Assembly: GCF_030519355.1 (NCBI RefSeq)
Contig: NZ_JAUMKC010000006.1
Location: 1 to 64,000, forward strand
DNA from: Mucilaginibacter sp. L3T2-6
GTDB lineage: Bacteria > Bacteroidota > Bacteroidia > Sphingobacteriales > Sphingobacteriaceae
Direction of reading: 5' to 3'
DNA: 64,000 nucleotides
Of the stretch, positions 26,867-35,810 are shown one piece after another. The position numbers and the translations under genes are program-made. Every line of letters starts with the position of its first letter. Positions within the stretch are counted from its first letter, which is position 1. Below the pieces are notes generated by a model. The model saw only the letters and a program-made list of their open reading frames with translations, was not told the DNA's origin and did no database searches.

Positions 26867-27997
26867 TTAGCGGAGATTTTTAAGGATATTAAACAGCCTT
26901 TCAATATCCTGTGTAGTTGTATACAGGTATGGTGAGATGCGGATGCTTTCTCCCCTGTACCCCACAAAAATATTTTCATTTTTCAACGCTGCTTTTAATT
27001 TATCGCTTACCCCGCCCGGTAAATCGATGCCGATCATGTGGCCAACCCGTTCATCTGCATCCGGAAAACCAAAGTCCAATTCAACTGCCCGCCGGTCAAT
27101 TTCGGCGATAATCATACTTAAGCGCGACTGAATATTTCCTACGCCCCAATCCAACACCTGCGTTAATGCGGCAATAGCCATCGGCACATTAATAAACCCG
27201 GAGAATTCGCCCATATCGAAACGCCGGGCGCCTGGCCGGAAGTCGTCCCGGTAGTTTACAAGGCCGGCAAAATCCTCGCTGTTGTTTTTAGTGAGCCATG
27301 AATGTTCTATCGGCCTGCCTGTTTCGCGGTATTTTGGGGCAGCATACAAATAACCCAAGCCATAAGGTCCTAACAGCCACTTATAACCCACCGATACCAA
27401 AAAATCAGGCTGCACTGCTTGAATGTCGATGGGATAAGCGCCCATCGCCTGACTGGCATCAACAACCAGGGCTGCTCCCACCAACCTTGCTTTTTCACCT
27501 ATCTTCACCAAATCCACCAGCGCACCGTTCGTCCAGTGGCAATTGGAAACTGCAACCACAGCTACCCTGTCTGTAAGGGCATTCAGGATACTTTCAGTCC
27601 AGGTGGATTCTTTTTTTACGGTTAATATTTCCGCTCCGTTGGTTTTTGCCAGCTCATTCCATGAGTAATAGTTGGATGGATATTCTTTATCCATCACCAA
27701 AATCTGCTGTCCTTTTGCAACCCGCACATTTGCTGCAGCTATGCTAATGCCATAGCTTACCGAGGGAATGATTGCCATACCGTCTGTATCGGCATTAATA
27801 ACCTGAGCTGCAAGACCGCGCAGTCCTTCAGGATTTGCAAACCAGTCATCTGTTTGAATTTGCCAGGGATGAACTTTTTGATGCACCGCCAGGCTGCCTG
27901 CCACGGTAACAGATTTTAATTGAGGAGAAAGGCTGGCGCAGTTCAAATACACTACATCATGCGGAATATCAAATAATTCAGCTATTTTATTTTTCAT
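26867..27997 (-). CDS. Class V aminotransferase-fold PLP enzyme
   Basis: A 376-residue cytosolic fold-type I PLP enzyme. It opens VVYLNCASLSPQLKSV, as in cysteine-desulfurase/isopenicillin-N-epimerase-like members. Asp180 and Gln183 (VVDASQAMG) lie at the PLP ring, and Lys206 in SVGYKWLLGPYGLGYLY is the expected Schiff-base lysine. A histidine near residue 154 (NCHW) would stack on the cofactor. The substrate could be an amino acid with a beta or gamma leaving group; desulfurase, kynureninase and epimerase activities cannot be separated by sequence here. It stands alone, with no Fe-S or sulfur-relay genes nearby. Confidence 0.82.
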   Translation of the reverse strand: MKNKIAELFDIPHDVVYLNCASLSPQLKSVTVAGSLAVHQKVHPWQIQTDDWFANPEGLRGLAAQVINADTDGMAIIPSVSYGISIAAANVRVAKGQQILVMDKEYPSNYYSWNELAKTNGAEILTVKKESTWTESILNALTDRVAVVAVSNCHWTNGALVDLVKIGEKARLVGAALVVDASQAMGAYPIDIQAVQPDFLVSVGYKWLLGPYGLGYLYAAPKYRETGRPIEHSWLTKNNSEDFAGLVNYRDDFRPGARRFDMGEFSGFINVPMAIAALTQVLDWGVGNIQSRLSMIIAEIDRRAVELDFGFPDADERVGHMIGIDLPGGVSDKLKAALKNENIFVGYRGESIRISPYLYTTTQDIERLFNILKNLR

Positions 27998-28101
27998 AGT
28001 TCATCAAATTAAGGCGTTTTGAACGCTTTCGCGGTTGACAAAAGTCAATAAAACAATCTTTGATTGTATATCAATGCAACATATTTATATTCGTAGTCAA
28101 T

Positions 28102-29097
28102 ATGTCGCCCTGCACTTTTTCACGATTCAAGTTGCTTACTTTTCTTATAGTATGCATTACTTCGCAGGGGTGCTATCGCAGCCCGGGCGTCTGGAAAAAC
28201 GAAGAAATAAACGGAAATGTGCGTGCGGATTTTCATGCCCGCACAGATGAACTTATAACTTATATAAAATACAACCAGATTAAGCGGGTAAAGGGGGTGC
28301 TGTCCCGGGAATTAAACAGCGATAATTACACTGAGCCCCTGGTTGAACACCTGAGCAACAGGTTTAAAGACGACAACTACCGGCTTTGGGAAGAGTATTA
28401 TCTCGTAAGCAAATTCATAGATGCCGACACAGTGAAGTCTGGCGTCACAGGCATTAATAAGTATAACATGGTGTTTAGTCAGCCTCCACATGAAATGTAT
28501 ATTACCTTCTTTTTGCCCGGGAAAAAACAAAACAGCTATCTCATCAGCATTATCTGGTCAAAACTGGATTACGGCTGGCGTGTGACGGGGCTTTCCGCCG
28601 AGCCTTATACTAAAAACGGGTATACCGGCCCGGAGCTGTATAACCTGGCCAAAGACGCTTATAATAAAGGTGATCTTATCGATGCACTTTTAAAGGCTCA
28701 GCTCGCCGGTACCTGCATGAACCCCATGCCAGAATGGCAATATCCCGATGCCGACAGTTTAGCAGATTTTAGCGGGCGCTTAATTGCGCTGGCCAATGAA
28801 AAATATAGATTCCCATTCGTCCTGGACCAAATCCCCACCAAACCGAAAATCTTCAGGGTTTTTAACCAGGACAATGACGAGGGCTGGTTCCCGACGGTGG
28901 ACTATTTATCAATCATAAAACTAAAGGATGAGGCGGCGATAAGAAAAGAGAATGCGCAGATCAGAAAAATAATCGGCACTGTTATGCCGGGAATTGATAA
29001 GGATAAGAAGTATGTGCAATACTCCGCATTTAATGAGCTTCCATCGGTAAAGCGCGAGGTTGACCGGGTGGAGATGACGGATACCTTGAAAAAATAA
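28102..29097 (+). CDS. Lipoprotein of unknown function
   Basis: The ATG at 28102 is chosen because it gives a compact signal peptide with lipobox ITSQGC; the upstream ATG at 28060 would add 14 residues. The ~331-residue product has no recognised domain. Visible features are a mixed alpha/beta body with FSQPPHEMYITFFLPG and WSKLDYGWRVTGLSAEPY (a beta-rich NTF2-like feel) and a helical stretch GPELYNLAKDAYNKGDLIDALLKAQLAG resembling one TPR. It stands alone between the PLP enzyme and the redoxin remnant. Confidence 0.6.
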   Translation: MSPCTFSRFKLLTFLIVCITSQGCYRSPGVWKNEEINGNVRADFHARTDELITYIKYNQIKRVKGVLSRELNSDNYTEPLVEHLSNRFKDDNYRLWEEYYLVSKFIDADTVKSGVTGINKYNMVFSQPPHEMYITFFLPGKKQNSYLISIIWSKLDYGWRVTGLSAEPYTKNGYTGPELYNLAKDAYNKGDLIDALLKAQLAGTCMNPMPEWQYPDADSLADFSGRLIALANEKYRFPFVLDQIPTKPKIFRVFNQDNDEGWFPTVDYLSIIKLKDEAAIRKENAQIRKIIGTVMPGIDKDKKYVQYSAFNELPSVKREVDRVEMTDTLKK

Positions 29098-29108
29098 CCT
29101 TGCGCCCC

Positions 29109-29224
29109 TTATTTAGCCGCCTCGGTTTTAGCGCCGTCTTCAGCTCGTTCGCATTATTGACCACCCTGGCAATCAGCCCCTGCTTGTTTACTATGCAGTG
29201 CGTTGAATACTCGTTTGTTCCCAA
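29109..29224 (-). pseudogene. C-terminal fragment of a thioredoxin/TlpA-like redoxin
   Basis: On the minus strand, YSTHCIVNKQGLIARVVNNA followed by NELKTALK matches the last strand-helix of redoxins (usual form PTxFIIDKxGxI...). A stop lies just upstream of the fragment, and the catalytic CxxC half is absent. The frame runs past the natural end. Restoring one base in the A-run after KTAL gives KTEAAK and a stop at 29109, so there is also a one-base deletion. No complete parent copy is in the window. Confidence 0.45.
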
Positions 29225-29312
29225 TTAGAAAATTGAACGAACAAGCAGATAGGTTTTCTCATATTTCGGCAAACGGTTATGCGGATGCGGCGTAAATATA
29301 TGAGTGTAACCC

Positions 29313-30458
29313 TTACTTCATCAACTCCCCATTAAAATCAACCAGCAACTTGAACAAGTGGTTATATTCATTTAGCGGCAGCGTTTTGCTGATGTCATAA
29401 ACATCATGATAGGCTTTTATGCCACCCATGGTGTACATATAAAACGCCGGAACGCCCTTTTCGGTGAAAGGATAATGATCGCTGTTGGGGGCTTTGCCGC
29501 GGGAATACACTTTTACCAGGTAATGGCCGTTGGCGTTGCAGGTTTTCAGCATTTCAAACTCTTTGGAGTGGATTGTAGCGTTCACTACGGTAATACCTTC
29601 TTCGCCGGTGCCTTCAAGGTCAAGGTTGATCAAAAACCTGATGTTGCTTAACGGGATTAATGGATGTTCGGCGAAATAACCCGAGCCTAATAAACCGGCT
29701 TCCTCACCCGAAAAGCAAATAAAAGCCATGGAATACTTTTGCGGATGTTTTGCGTAATATTTGGCAAGACTTAACACCTGGCTTACCCCGCTGGCATTAT
29801 CATTGGCGCCGGGAAAATAGGTATCGGCTCCCATACCGCCTAAATGGTCGTAATGGGCTGTATAAACCAAAAACGAATCAGGCTTTACCGTACCTCTTAC
29901 CATTGCGCAGATATTTCCGGTTTTAAAGCCGGTAATCAGCTTATTTTCTATATCAGCATTTACAGTCTCAGGCCCGGACTTAAGCGCTTTTTTGCGGACA
30001 ATTATTGCGGCATAGTCCGCCGCCTGCTGCTCAACCGACCAGGTGAGTTTATCCTCTAAAAGCACGATGATGCGGTTTTCAGGATTAATGAATGTAACGC
30101 TGTCTTTTTTAATTAAGCGACCATCGCCTTTTACGCCGCGGCTTTCCGGACTCACAATAAAATCCTGGCCGGGTTTCAACTCTGCGCCGTTGATAGAAAC
30201 CTTCATGGCTCCGGGAAAGGTATTTACATTATAGGCAAAAGACTGCATGAAGTCTTTTCCGTCCAGCGGCTTAAGGCCAAAAGTTTTAAATTGGCCCGTA
30301 ATATAATCCGCAGCTTTATGAACGCCATCTTTTGTATAACCCCGCCCCCAGAAATAGGGTGAGGTTAACGTATCAACAATACGGCGGGCATAAAGCGAAT
30401 CCTGCGCAAAAATTGTGTGGGCGAAAAGCAGGAGAAAAAGCGTGAGTTTAAGTTTCAT
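29313..30458 (-). CDS. Secreted M28-family metallopeptidase
   Basis: The ATG at 30458 (MKLKLTLFLLLFAHTIFAQ) gives a clear signal peptide; the longer frame to 30575 would overlap the upstream gene's end and adds a non-signal leader. The ~381-residue enzyme shows the co-catalytic zinc ligands of M28: TAHYDHLGG (His and Asp), PGANDNASGVS (bridging Asp), CFSGEEAGLLGS (catalytic Glu and ligand), a later Asp in LINLDLEGTG, and the final His in NSDHYPFTEKGVP. It is a periplasmic or extracellular aminopeptidase or glutaminyl-cyclase-like enzyme. It follows the kinase-like/BamA gene on the same strand. Confidence 0.87.
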   Translation of the reverse strand: MKLKLTLFLLLFAHTIFAQDSLYARRIVDTLTSPYFWGRGYTKDGVHKAADYITGQFKTFGLKPLDGKDFMQSFAYNVNTFPGAMKVSINGAELKPGQDFIVSPESRGVKGDGRLIKKDSVTFINPENRIIVLLEDKLTWSVEQQAADYAAIIVRKKALKSGPETVNADIENKLITGFKTGNICAMVRGTVKPDSFLVYTAHYDHLGGMGADTYFPGANDNASGVSQVLSLAKYYAKHPQKYSMAFICFSGEEAGLLGSGYFAEHPLIPLSNIRFLINLDLEGTGEEGITVVNATIHSKEFEMLKTCNANGHYLVKVYSRGKAPNSDHYPFTEKGVPAFYMYTMGGIKAYHDVYDISKTLPLNEYNHLFKLLVDFNGELMK

Positions 30459-30571
30459 CGGGATATTGGTCGATGCAAAATAGCAAATCTGCAAGATTTT
30501 TGAGAGATAAGCATACACATTGATCGTCCGAGGCATGCCGCGGAAACACAGCACAGCACCCGGTACATGGT

Positions 30572-33136
30572 TCAAAATCTAAACCCAACAGATATATAGG
30601 GCAGCGACCCTTCTTTAGAAAACCCTACTGCCGCTTGTATCAGCACCAATTGCGCCGGTATAACATAAATGCCACCACCATAACCGTCATGCCATGCATT
30701 GGAGCTGTCTGTAGCTGACCAAACCCTCCCAATATCATTAAACCCGAGGATTCCAATACTACCCGGCAAAAGGTAGGATGTAAAATCCAGCACCTTCAAA
30801 CGCAACTCCAGGTTATTGTACAGCATACTCCGGCCGGTAAAGCGCCAGGTATGGTATCCCCTTAAAGTTTGCGGGCCACCCAGCTTTATCTGCTGAAAAT
30901 AATCTGCATCACCAAAATAGGTACCGCCGCCGGTGCGGTTAGCAATAATAAGCACCGAATCCCTGTCGGGGTTCAGGTAAAAGCTGAATTCAGAAAGCAG
31001 TTGGGTATACGCATTGTGCGAGCCATTTACGGCTTTCATGGAAGTCACCGTGGTGTTCCAGTAAACACCGCTGGTGGTTAACGTGCCTTTATTCCGCGTG
31101 TCGTAAGCCGCGCCGCCAACCAATCCGAAAGACCATTTGGTTGAAAATACGTTTTCATCGGGATGTGCGGCGTCATAGTCTCTTAAAAAGCGTGTAGTGT
31201 TATTACCGGCCCTGCTGTTATAAAACTGCCCGCCGACACCTGCATTTATACGCCAGTTGCCATAGGTATGATATAGCCCAACGTCAGCGGTAACAAAATC
31301 ATACCTGTTGCGGTAATAGCTGATTTCCTTATCACCCCTGTTCACGAAGGGAGTTCCATTGCCAATACCGAAGAAATTGCTCACGTTGTTGGGGCCGCGG
31401 GACAAGGCGTTGATCCGGATATCATTTTTACCGATGGCATTTTTAAAATCTGCCACATAAGTAAACAACAACGATTGGCGGGACAGGGAATAATTGGTCA
31501 GAAACTCCTGTCTGAATGAATAAGGCTCGCCGCGAAAACCGTGTTTCTCTGTTGAGAAGCCGCCAATCAGCAAAATCCCGATATCTGTATTGTAGTTTGC
31601 CAGGATGATAGGTTCAAACCTGTCATATTTAAAGGCCGTTTTATTAAAGCTATTTACAGCCGTGTCAGTGCTGGTGCGCAATCTGGCTTGTGCGGAAGGC
31701 GGAATAATATTGGTTGAATCTGACCGGTCGTATACATAAATATGCCCGCGGTTGTGCAGTTTTTTATCTACATAAAAACTGTCGGCACCATCACCTCCCA
31801 TCATTCTTACCTTGATAGGCGATCCCGAATTGCCTGTTACCGAAAATACGTCGTTACCGGCAAAGCCATACAGTCGTACCTCTTTGGTAACACCAGGCTT
31901 AAACACCCGGTGATAGGTAATTTTATCAACTTCCCCGCTCTTTTTTATTTTGTTGATAGTGACTTCCAGATCACCGCCGGTCTGTTCGTTAATTACAAAG
32001 TTATCGCGCTTGTCGCTGGCGGGCACGTCTACATAAATAGAGATAAACCTGTAGTATTCCAGCGCCTGTTGCATCAGCTTATTGCGCCTACCTTCCATAT
32101 TAGCGATTATGGCCGGGCCCGAAAGTTTAAAAATAGTATCAGGCATCCGCTTTACTGCGGCGGTGATCACGCTGTCGGTCAGCGTTTTTTGCACCAGGAT
32201 GATTTGTTCGCGCCAGTCGTCCTCGCTTAACTGGTTTAAAAAGTACCGGTCAAAATAACGGGCGTTGAAGTTCCAGCCGTCAATATCCCTGATCTCATCG
32301 CTATACCCCTGGAATTTTGATTTCAACCATTGATGGGCAATAATCCAGGGGAACACCCCGGAGGTCTTATAGTACACCTGGTCGCGGTCGCGCGGAACGG
32401 GCTCATAAACGTGTCCCTTGCCGTCATCTTGTTTTTCCCATCGCCACTGGTCTTCGTGCCTGTCCCAATCGCCCAAAAGCATATCCAGCAAACGGGCACG
32501 CAGCACAGTTTTCTGATCTACCCGGTTATCGTTGTCTTCCTGTAGCTTGCGCTGCGTTTTTTCGGTGTTGTCTGTCTTTTCCGCATCAAGCGGCTCACGT
32601 TCCTCAAAAAGGAAAACTTTATTGGCAAAGTCCTTAGCATATTCACCAAGAGCAGGATCATCCTTTACGTAAACAATCTGCGGATTTGAATGAGGAATAC
32701 CTAAAGCCTCAGCCAACGGTGGAACCGTAAGAGCTGAAAACGGATGTGCGGCGGATACCTGGTCCTGCAAAATATCTTTCGCTACGGTTGGCCGCAAGCG
32801 GGGTGGCAGGCCACGCTCAGGATATTTCTGTATGGTGCGCAACACCCATTGCTGCCCGGTTGAATCCTGCAAACGCAGCGACATGGTTTGCAAGCCACCA
32901 CCTTTTTTGAGTATTTTAAGACCGCCTTTTTCGTCTTCCAACCGGAATACTTTCAGCTTCACGGGCGCTGCCCACAAGGCCCGGTAATTTTCACCAAGAA
33001 AGAAACGGTGGGTTTTACTAACTTTATTGTATTCCGGCTCAATCGCGATTCGGATGCTGTCGTTCTTTACCTGTTGCGCCATACTTAGGGATGTTATCGA
33101 TAAAATATACAGCAGCAGGGTAAAGCTTTTCTTCAT
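30572..33136 (-). CDS. Outer-membrane BamA-type barrel fused to a kinase-like N-terminal domain
   Basis: An 854-residue exported protein with signal peptide ending LSMAQ. Residues ~80-300 look like a HipA/PI4K-type kinase fold: WVLRTIQKYP as the ATP-lysine strand, HPFSALTVPPLAEALGIPHS, then LLDMLLGDWDRHEDQWRW as a catalytic loop (DRHxxxW) and EPVPRDRDQVYY where the metal-binding Asp would lie. Residues ~400-480 are beta-rich (GFAGNDVFSV, GGDGADSFYVDKK). From ~510 a barrel of Omp85/BamA type follows, with the conserved LGGPQTLRGYHTWRF segment and a terminal aromatic residue. The barrel call is firm; the kinase call is from motif resemblance. Similar proteins are usually annotated just as BamA/TamA family. 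Confidence 0.75.
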   Translation of the reverse strand: MKKSFTLLLYILSITSLSMAQQVKNDSIRIAIEPEYNKVSKTHRFFLGENYRALWAAPVKLKVFRLEDEKGGLKILKKGGGLQTMSLRLQDSTGQQWVLRTIQKYPERGLPPRLRPTVAKDILQDQVSAAHPFSALTVPPLAEALGIPHSNPQIVYVKDDPALGEYAKDFANKVFLFEEREPLDAEKTDNTEKTQRKLQEDNDNRVDQKTVLRARLLDMLLGDWDRHEDQWRWEKQDDGKGHVYEPVPRDRDQVYYKTSGVFPWIIAHQWLKSKFQGYSDEIRDIDGWNFNARYFDRYFLNQLSEDDWREQIILVQKTLTDSVITAAVKRMPDTIFKLSGPAIIANMEGRRNKLMQQALEYYRFISIYVDVPASDKRDNFVINEQTGGDLEVTINKIKKSGEVDKITYHRVFKPGVTKEVRLYGFAGNDVFSVTGNSGSPIKVRMMGGDGADSFYVDKKLHNRGHIYVYDRSDSTNIIPPSAQARLRTSTDTAVNSFNKTAFKYDRFEPIILANYNTDIGILLIGGFSTEKHGFRGEPYSFRQEFLTNYSLSRQSLLFTYVADFKNAIGKNDIRINALSRGPNNVSNFFGIGNGTPFVNRGDKEISYYRNRYDFVTADVGLYHTYGNWRINAGVGGQFYNSRAGNNTTRFLRDYDAAHPDENVFSTKWSFGLVGGAAYDTRNKGTLTTSGVYWNTTVTSMKAVNGSHNAYTQLLSEFSFYLNPDRDSVLIIANRTGGGTYFGDADYFQQIKLGGPQTLRGYHTWRFTGRSMLYNNLELRLKVLDFTSYLLPGSIGILGFNDIGRVWSATDSSNAWHDGYGGGIYVIPAQLVLIQAAVGFSKEGSLPYISVGFRF

Positions 33137-33420
33137 AGCACGGGCGATTCTAAATACATTTCCGGTAAGGCCGGAGCAAACCTATAACCGGCAAGTTCAC
33201 CGATAGTTTTCAATAAATATACAGCATTATTTTCAGGTCAGGAAATGCCGGTGGCTTCTACTGCCGTCCCAATACTTAAAGAGTCTTTTTAGCAAGTTCA
33301 TTAATCAAAAAAAGCTTTATGGTTAAACGCTCAAACATTTCAGAACTCTTTGCTTTTGGGAAGCCGGAATGAGGCAGCTATGCAGTTTATGGGGAGAACC
33401 CTGCTTGATTTAAGGATAAC

Positions 33421-34137
33421 TTATCGCTTTAAAAACTTATCCTTCAGAATGTTTCTCATGGCCTCATCGTGGAAATTTTGGCCTATGGTTATTTTGGCAT
33501 CACCAATGCGCAGCATGTTGCCTTCTATGGCGTTTATTTTATCCAGGTTTACAATGGCGCTTTTATGTACCTGTATAAATTTTTCGGCAGGCAATTGTTC
33601 CAGAATACCTTTTATGGTATGGTAAACAACCAGCTTCGCAGTTATAGTATACAGTGTAATATAATTGCTTAATGCTTCAATATACAACAGGTCATTATAA
33701 TTTACACGCTCTATGCGTCCATTGCTTTTTACATAGAAGTAGCCGGGTTCGGCGGCTGTCGTTCCGCCTTTTTGCTTCAGTTGTTTCAAGTCATAGGCTT
33801 TTTGAGCAGCCTTTAAAAAGCGTTCCAGCGAAAACGGCTTAACCAGGTAATCAACCACCGCCATCTCGAAACCGTCAAGCGCATATTGGCCATAGGCAGT
33901 CGTCATGATAACCATGGGCAAATTTGCCGACGAACGCAGAAACTCAATTCCGTTCATCTTGGGCATATTTACATCCAGAAAAATCAAGTCTACTTGTTCG
34001 GTATTGAGCAAACCGGCAGCCTTAAGCGGGTTTTCGGCAACACCTGCCAGTTTCAAAAAATCAATTTCCTCAATGTACTCCTGCAGCAGCTTGCGTGCGG
34101 CCGGCTCATCATCAACTATCAGGCAATTTAAAGTCAT
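33421..34137 (-). CDS. LytTR-family response regulator
   Basis: A 238-residue protein with receiver acidic pair DD at residues 9-10, phospho-acceptor Asp55 (LIFLDVNMPK), TTAYGQYAL and VKPFSLERFL. Its LytTR domain holds YFYVKSNGRIERV, IQVHKSAIVNLDKI and ITIGQNF. It overlaps the kinase stop by four bases (ATGA). The second pair of this type in the window; the two regulators differ enough that they are not a recent duplication. Confidence 0.92.
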   Translation of the reverse strand: MTLNCLIVDDEPAARKLLQEYIEEIDFLKLAGVAENPLKAAGLLNTEQVDLIFLDVNMPKMNGIEFLRSSANLPMVIMTTAYGQYALDGFEMAVVDYLVKPFSLERFLKAAQKAYDLKQLKQKGGTTAAEPGYFYVKSNGRIERVNYNDLLYIEALSNYITLYTITAKLVVYHTIKGILEQLPAEKFIQVHKSAIVNLDKINAIEGNMLRIGDAKITIGQNFHDEAMRNILKDKFLKR

Positions 34138-35153
34138 ACGTTTTGCAGGGTTAACGTTACGTGGTAATGGTGGTCGTTATTGGCAATATCCAGCCGGTGC
34201 CTGCCCGGATATAGTAATTCCAGCCGCCGTTTGGCATTAGCAATTCCAAGACCGGAGGCATTTGCAACCCCGGTTGACATGTAAGAATCCTTTGTGTTGA
34301 AACAGGAAAATTCCAGGCTATCCTCACGGTAAGCCAGCCTGATTTCGATACAATTTTCTTTACCCTCATTAAAACCCACGTATTTAAAAGCATTTTCAAT
34401 AAAAGTGATCAGCAGCAGGGGGGCTACCTTAATGTTGCCGCTAACGCCGTCGCCGCAAAAAGAAACCCGTATACGCTCATCGATGCGGCTTTTTTGCAGC
34501 GAGATGTAATTGCGGATGTAATTAAGCTCGCGCTCCAACTCAATCTGTTCAACATTGCATTCATATAGCTGGTAGCGCAGCATTTCGGAAAACACCAGCA
34601 GCATATCCCTCGCATTTTTATTGGACTTATCGATATGTGCATAAATAGAGTTAATAGAATTGAACAGGAAATGGGGATTAAACTGGGCCCGGAGAAAATC
34701 GAGCTCGTTGGCAGCTTTTTCCATTTCTATCTGTTCGATATAGCGCTGCGATTTTATGCGGTCGGCAATTAGTTTTGCTGTGAGGATAAGTACCACCCAA
34801 AACAGGATATTTACAAACGAATCAAAAAAAACCGAAAGGCTATTGAACCTAACCTGGTTAACCTTAAATAAATATTTGTTTACCAGCATAGATACCGGCA
34901 CCCGCAGCAACGCGCCGGCCACTACGCCGCCAATAAGCGCCACCCCAAACAACAGGTACCTTTTTTTATTCAGCAGCTGCGGAACGGTGTAGAGCGTATT
35001 GAAGTAATAATTACCTGCAATGAATACCAGGTAGCAAAACTGGATGGTTATGGCATGGGTAAGCACCAGCGTATTATTTCTGAAGATATACACCCAGAAA
35101 AAATAAGCCAGCAGCCAAAATGCGATGTGGTAATATGTTTTAGTGAGTTTCAA
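34134..35153 (-). CDS. LytS-like sensor histidine kinase
   Basis: A 339-residue kinase with four hydrophobic segments in residues ~10-130 and the His_kinase motif LRAQFNPHFLFNSINSIY (His near residue 157). The ATPase region has ITFIENAFKYV and SGLGIANAKRRLELLYPG. It forms an operon with the response regulator 33421-34137. No obvious target is divergent from it; upstream lies a repeat-rich spacer and a cytochrome gene in the same direction. Confidence 0.92.
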   Translation of the reverse strand: MKLTKTYYHIAFWLLAYFFWVYIFRNNTLVLTHAITIQFCYLVFIAGNYYFNTLYTVPQLLNKKRYLLFGVALIGGVVAGALLRVPVSMLVNKYLFKVNQVRFNSLSVFFDSFVNILFWVVLILTAKLIADRIKSQRYIEQIEMEKAANELDFLRAQFNPHFLFNSINSIYAHIDKSNKNARDMLLVFSEMLRYQLYECNVEQIELERELNYIRNYISLQKSRIDERIRVSFCGDGVSGNIKVAPLLLITFIENAFKYVGFNEGKENCIEIRLAYREDSLEFSCFNTKDSYMSTGVANASGLGIANAKRRLELLYPGRHRLDIANNDHHYHVTLTLQNV

Positions 35154-35204
35154 ACCAGGGAATTAACGAGTTAAAGATAACGTTTTAAGACGACAAGCAC
35201 AGGG

Positions 35205-35330
35205 TTCCCTTCTGGAGAGGGGCAGGGGGGTCTCGTCGTGCTTTAATATCAACCTGTCTGATAGTTGTATATACGGGCTAACCCACCCCTGCACCCCTCG
35301 CAAGAGGGGAAATTGCACCGGCCGCTGCTT
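35205..35330. repeat. Imperfect inverted repeat, interspersed-repeat type
   Basis: One arm reads TTCCCTTCTGGAGAGGGGCA (from about 35207). The other, read on the minus strand from about 35315, reads TTCCCCTCTTGCGAGGGGTG. Both continue as a G-run. Each arm itself holds a short CCTC...GAGG hairpin. It looks like the non-coding palindromic repeats often found between genes in Sphingobacteriaceae. Family membership is a judgement from appearance. Confidence 0.45.
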
Positions 35331-35332
35331 TT

Positions 35333-35743
35333 TCACTTCTCCCCAAAATTCGAACCCTCCGGAAACGGCACTCCCCTGTGGCACGTCTCGCAATTGACAA
35401 CCAGCGACTGGCTACCCAACACCGGGTGTTTAACCTTAAAATATTTCTTGTTGATGCCCAGTGTAATGCGCATCATCTGCCGCGCAATTTCCTTTTCCGG
35501 CTTCTCATCGCTGGCAAAATCAAGGCCGTGGCCGTCTTTGGCATTGGCATGGCAAAACCCGCAAGTTACGCCCAGGCCATCCTGGAAATCATCCACCATC
35601 AGGCCTTGCAGATCCTTCGAGCTGATATCTTTTGGGAGTACTTTCAGGTTAGTGTAGCCCGGATTGGATTTTTTGGATGATGCCGCTGCGCAGATGGTAA
35701 CCACGAGCGTTAAGGATGATATGACGATTGTTTTTTTGTTCAT
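35333..35743 (-). CDS. Diheme c-type cytochrome
   Basis: The ATG at 35743 gives MNKKTIVISSLTLVVTICAA, a signal peptide; the upstream ATG at 35773 adds a ten-residue polar leader. The ~136-residue periplasmic protein has two CxxCH heme sites, CGFCH at 61-65 and CETCH at 118-122. Two methionines (MM near 90-91) are possible axial ligands. The layout matches small cytochromes related to the photosynthetic-reaction-centre cytochrome subunit found in non-phototrophic Bacteroidota. It follows the YceI and metallophosphoesterase genes on the same strand and may receive electrons for that periplasmic module. Confidence 0.85.
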   Translation of the reverse strand: MNKKTIVISSLTLVVTICAAASSKKSNPGYTNLKVLPKDISSKDLQGLMVDDFQDGLGVTCGFCHANAKDGHGLDFASDEKPEKEIARQMMRITLGINKKYFKVKHPVLGSQSLVVNCETCHRGVPFPEGSNFGEK

Positions 35744-35810
35744 TTTCTCAATTATATTAGGACCAATGCACACACTCGGGGCATTGCGCCGGTACGGAGC
35801 CGGCTATGTA

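Noticed and set aside
31742..32230. 162-codon plus-strand frame
   Set aside because: It is entirely antisense to the kinase-like/BamA gene and its product shows no family features.
35163..35393. 76-codon frame across the inverted repeat
   Set aside because: Its composition follows the repeat, and it overlaps the cytochrome gene in another frame.
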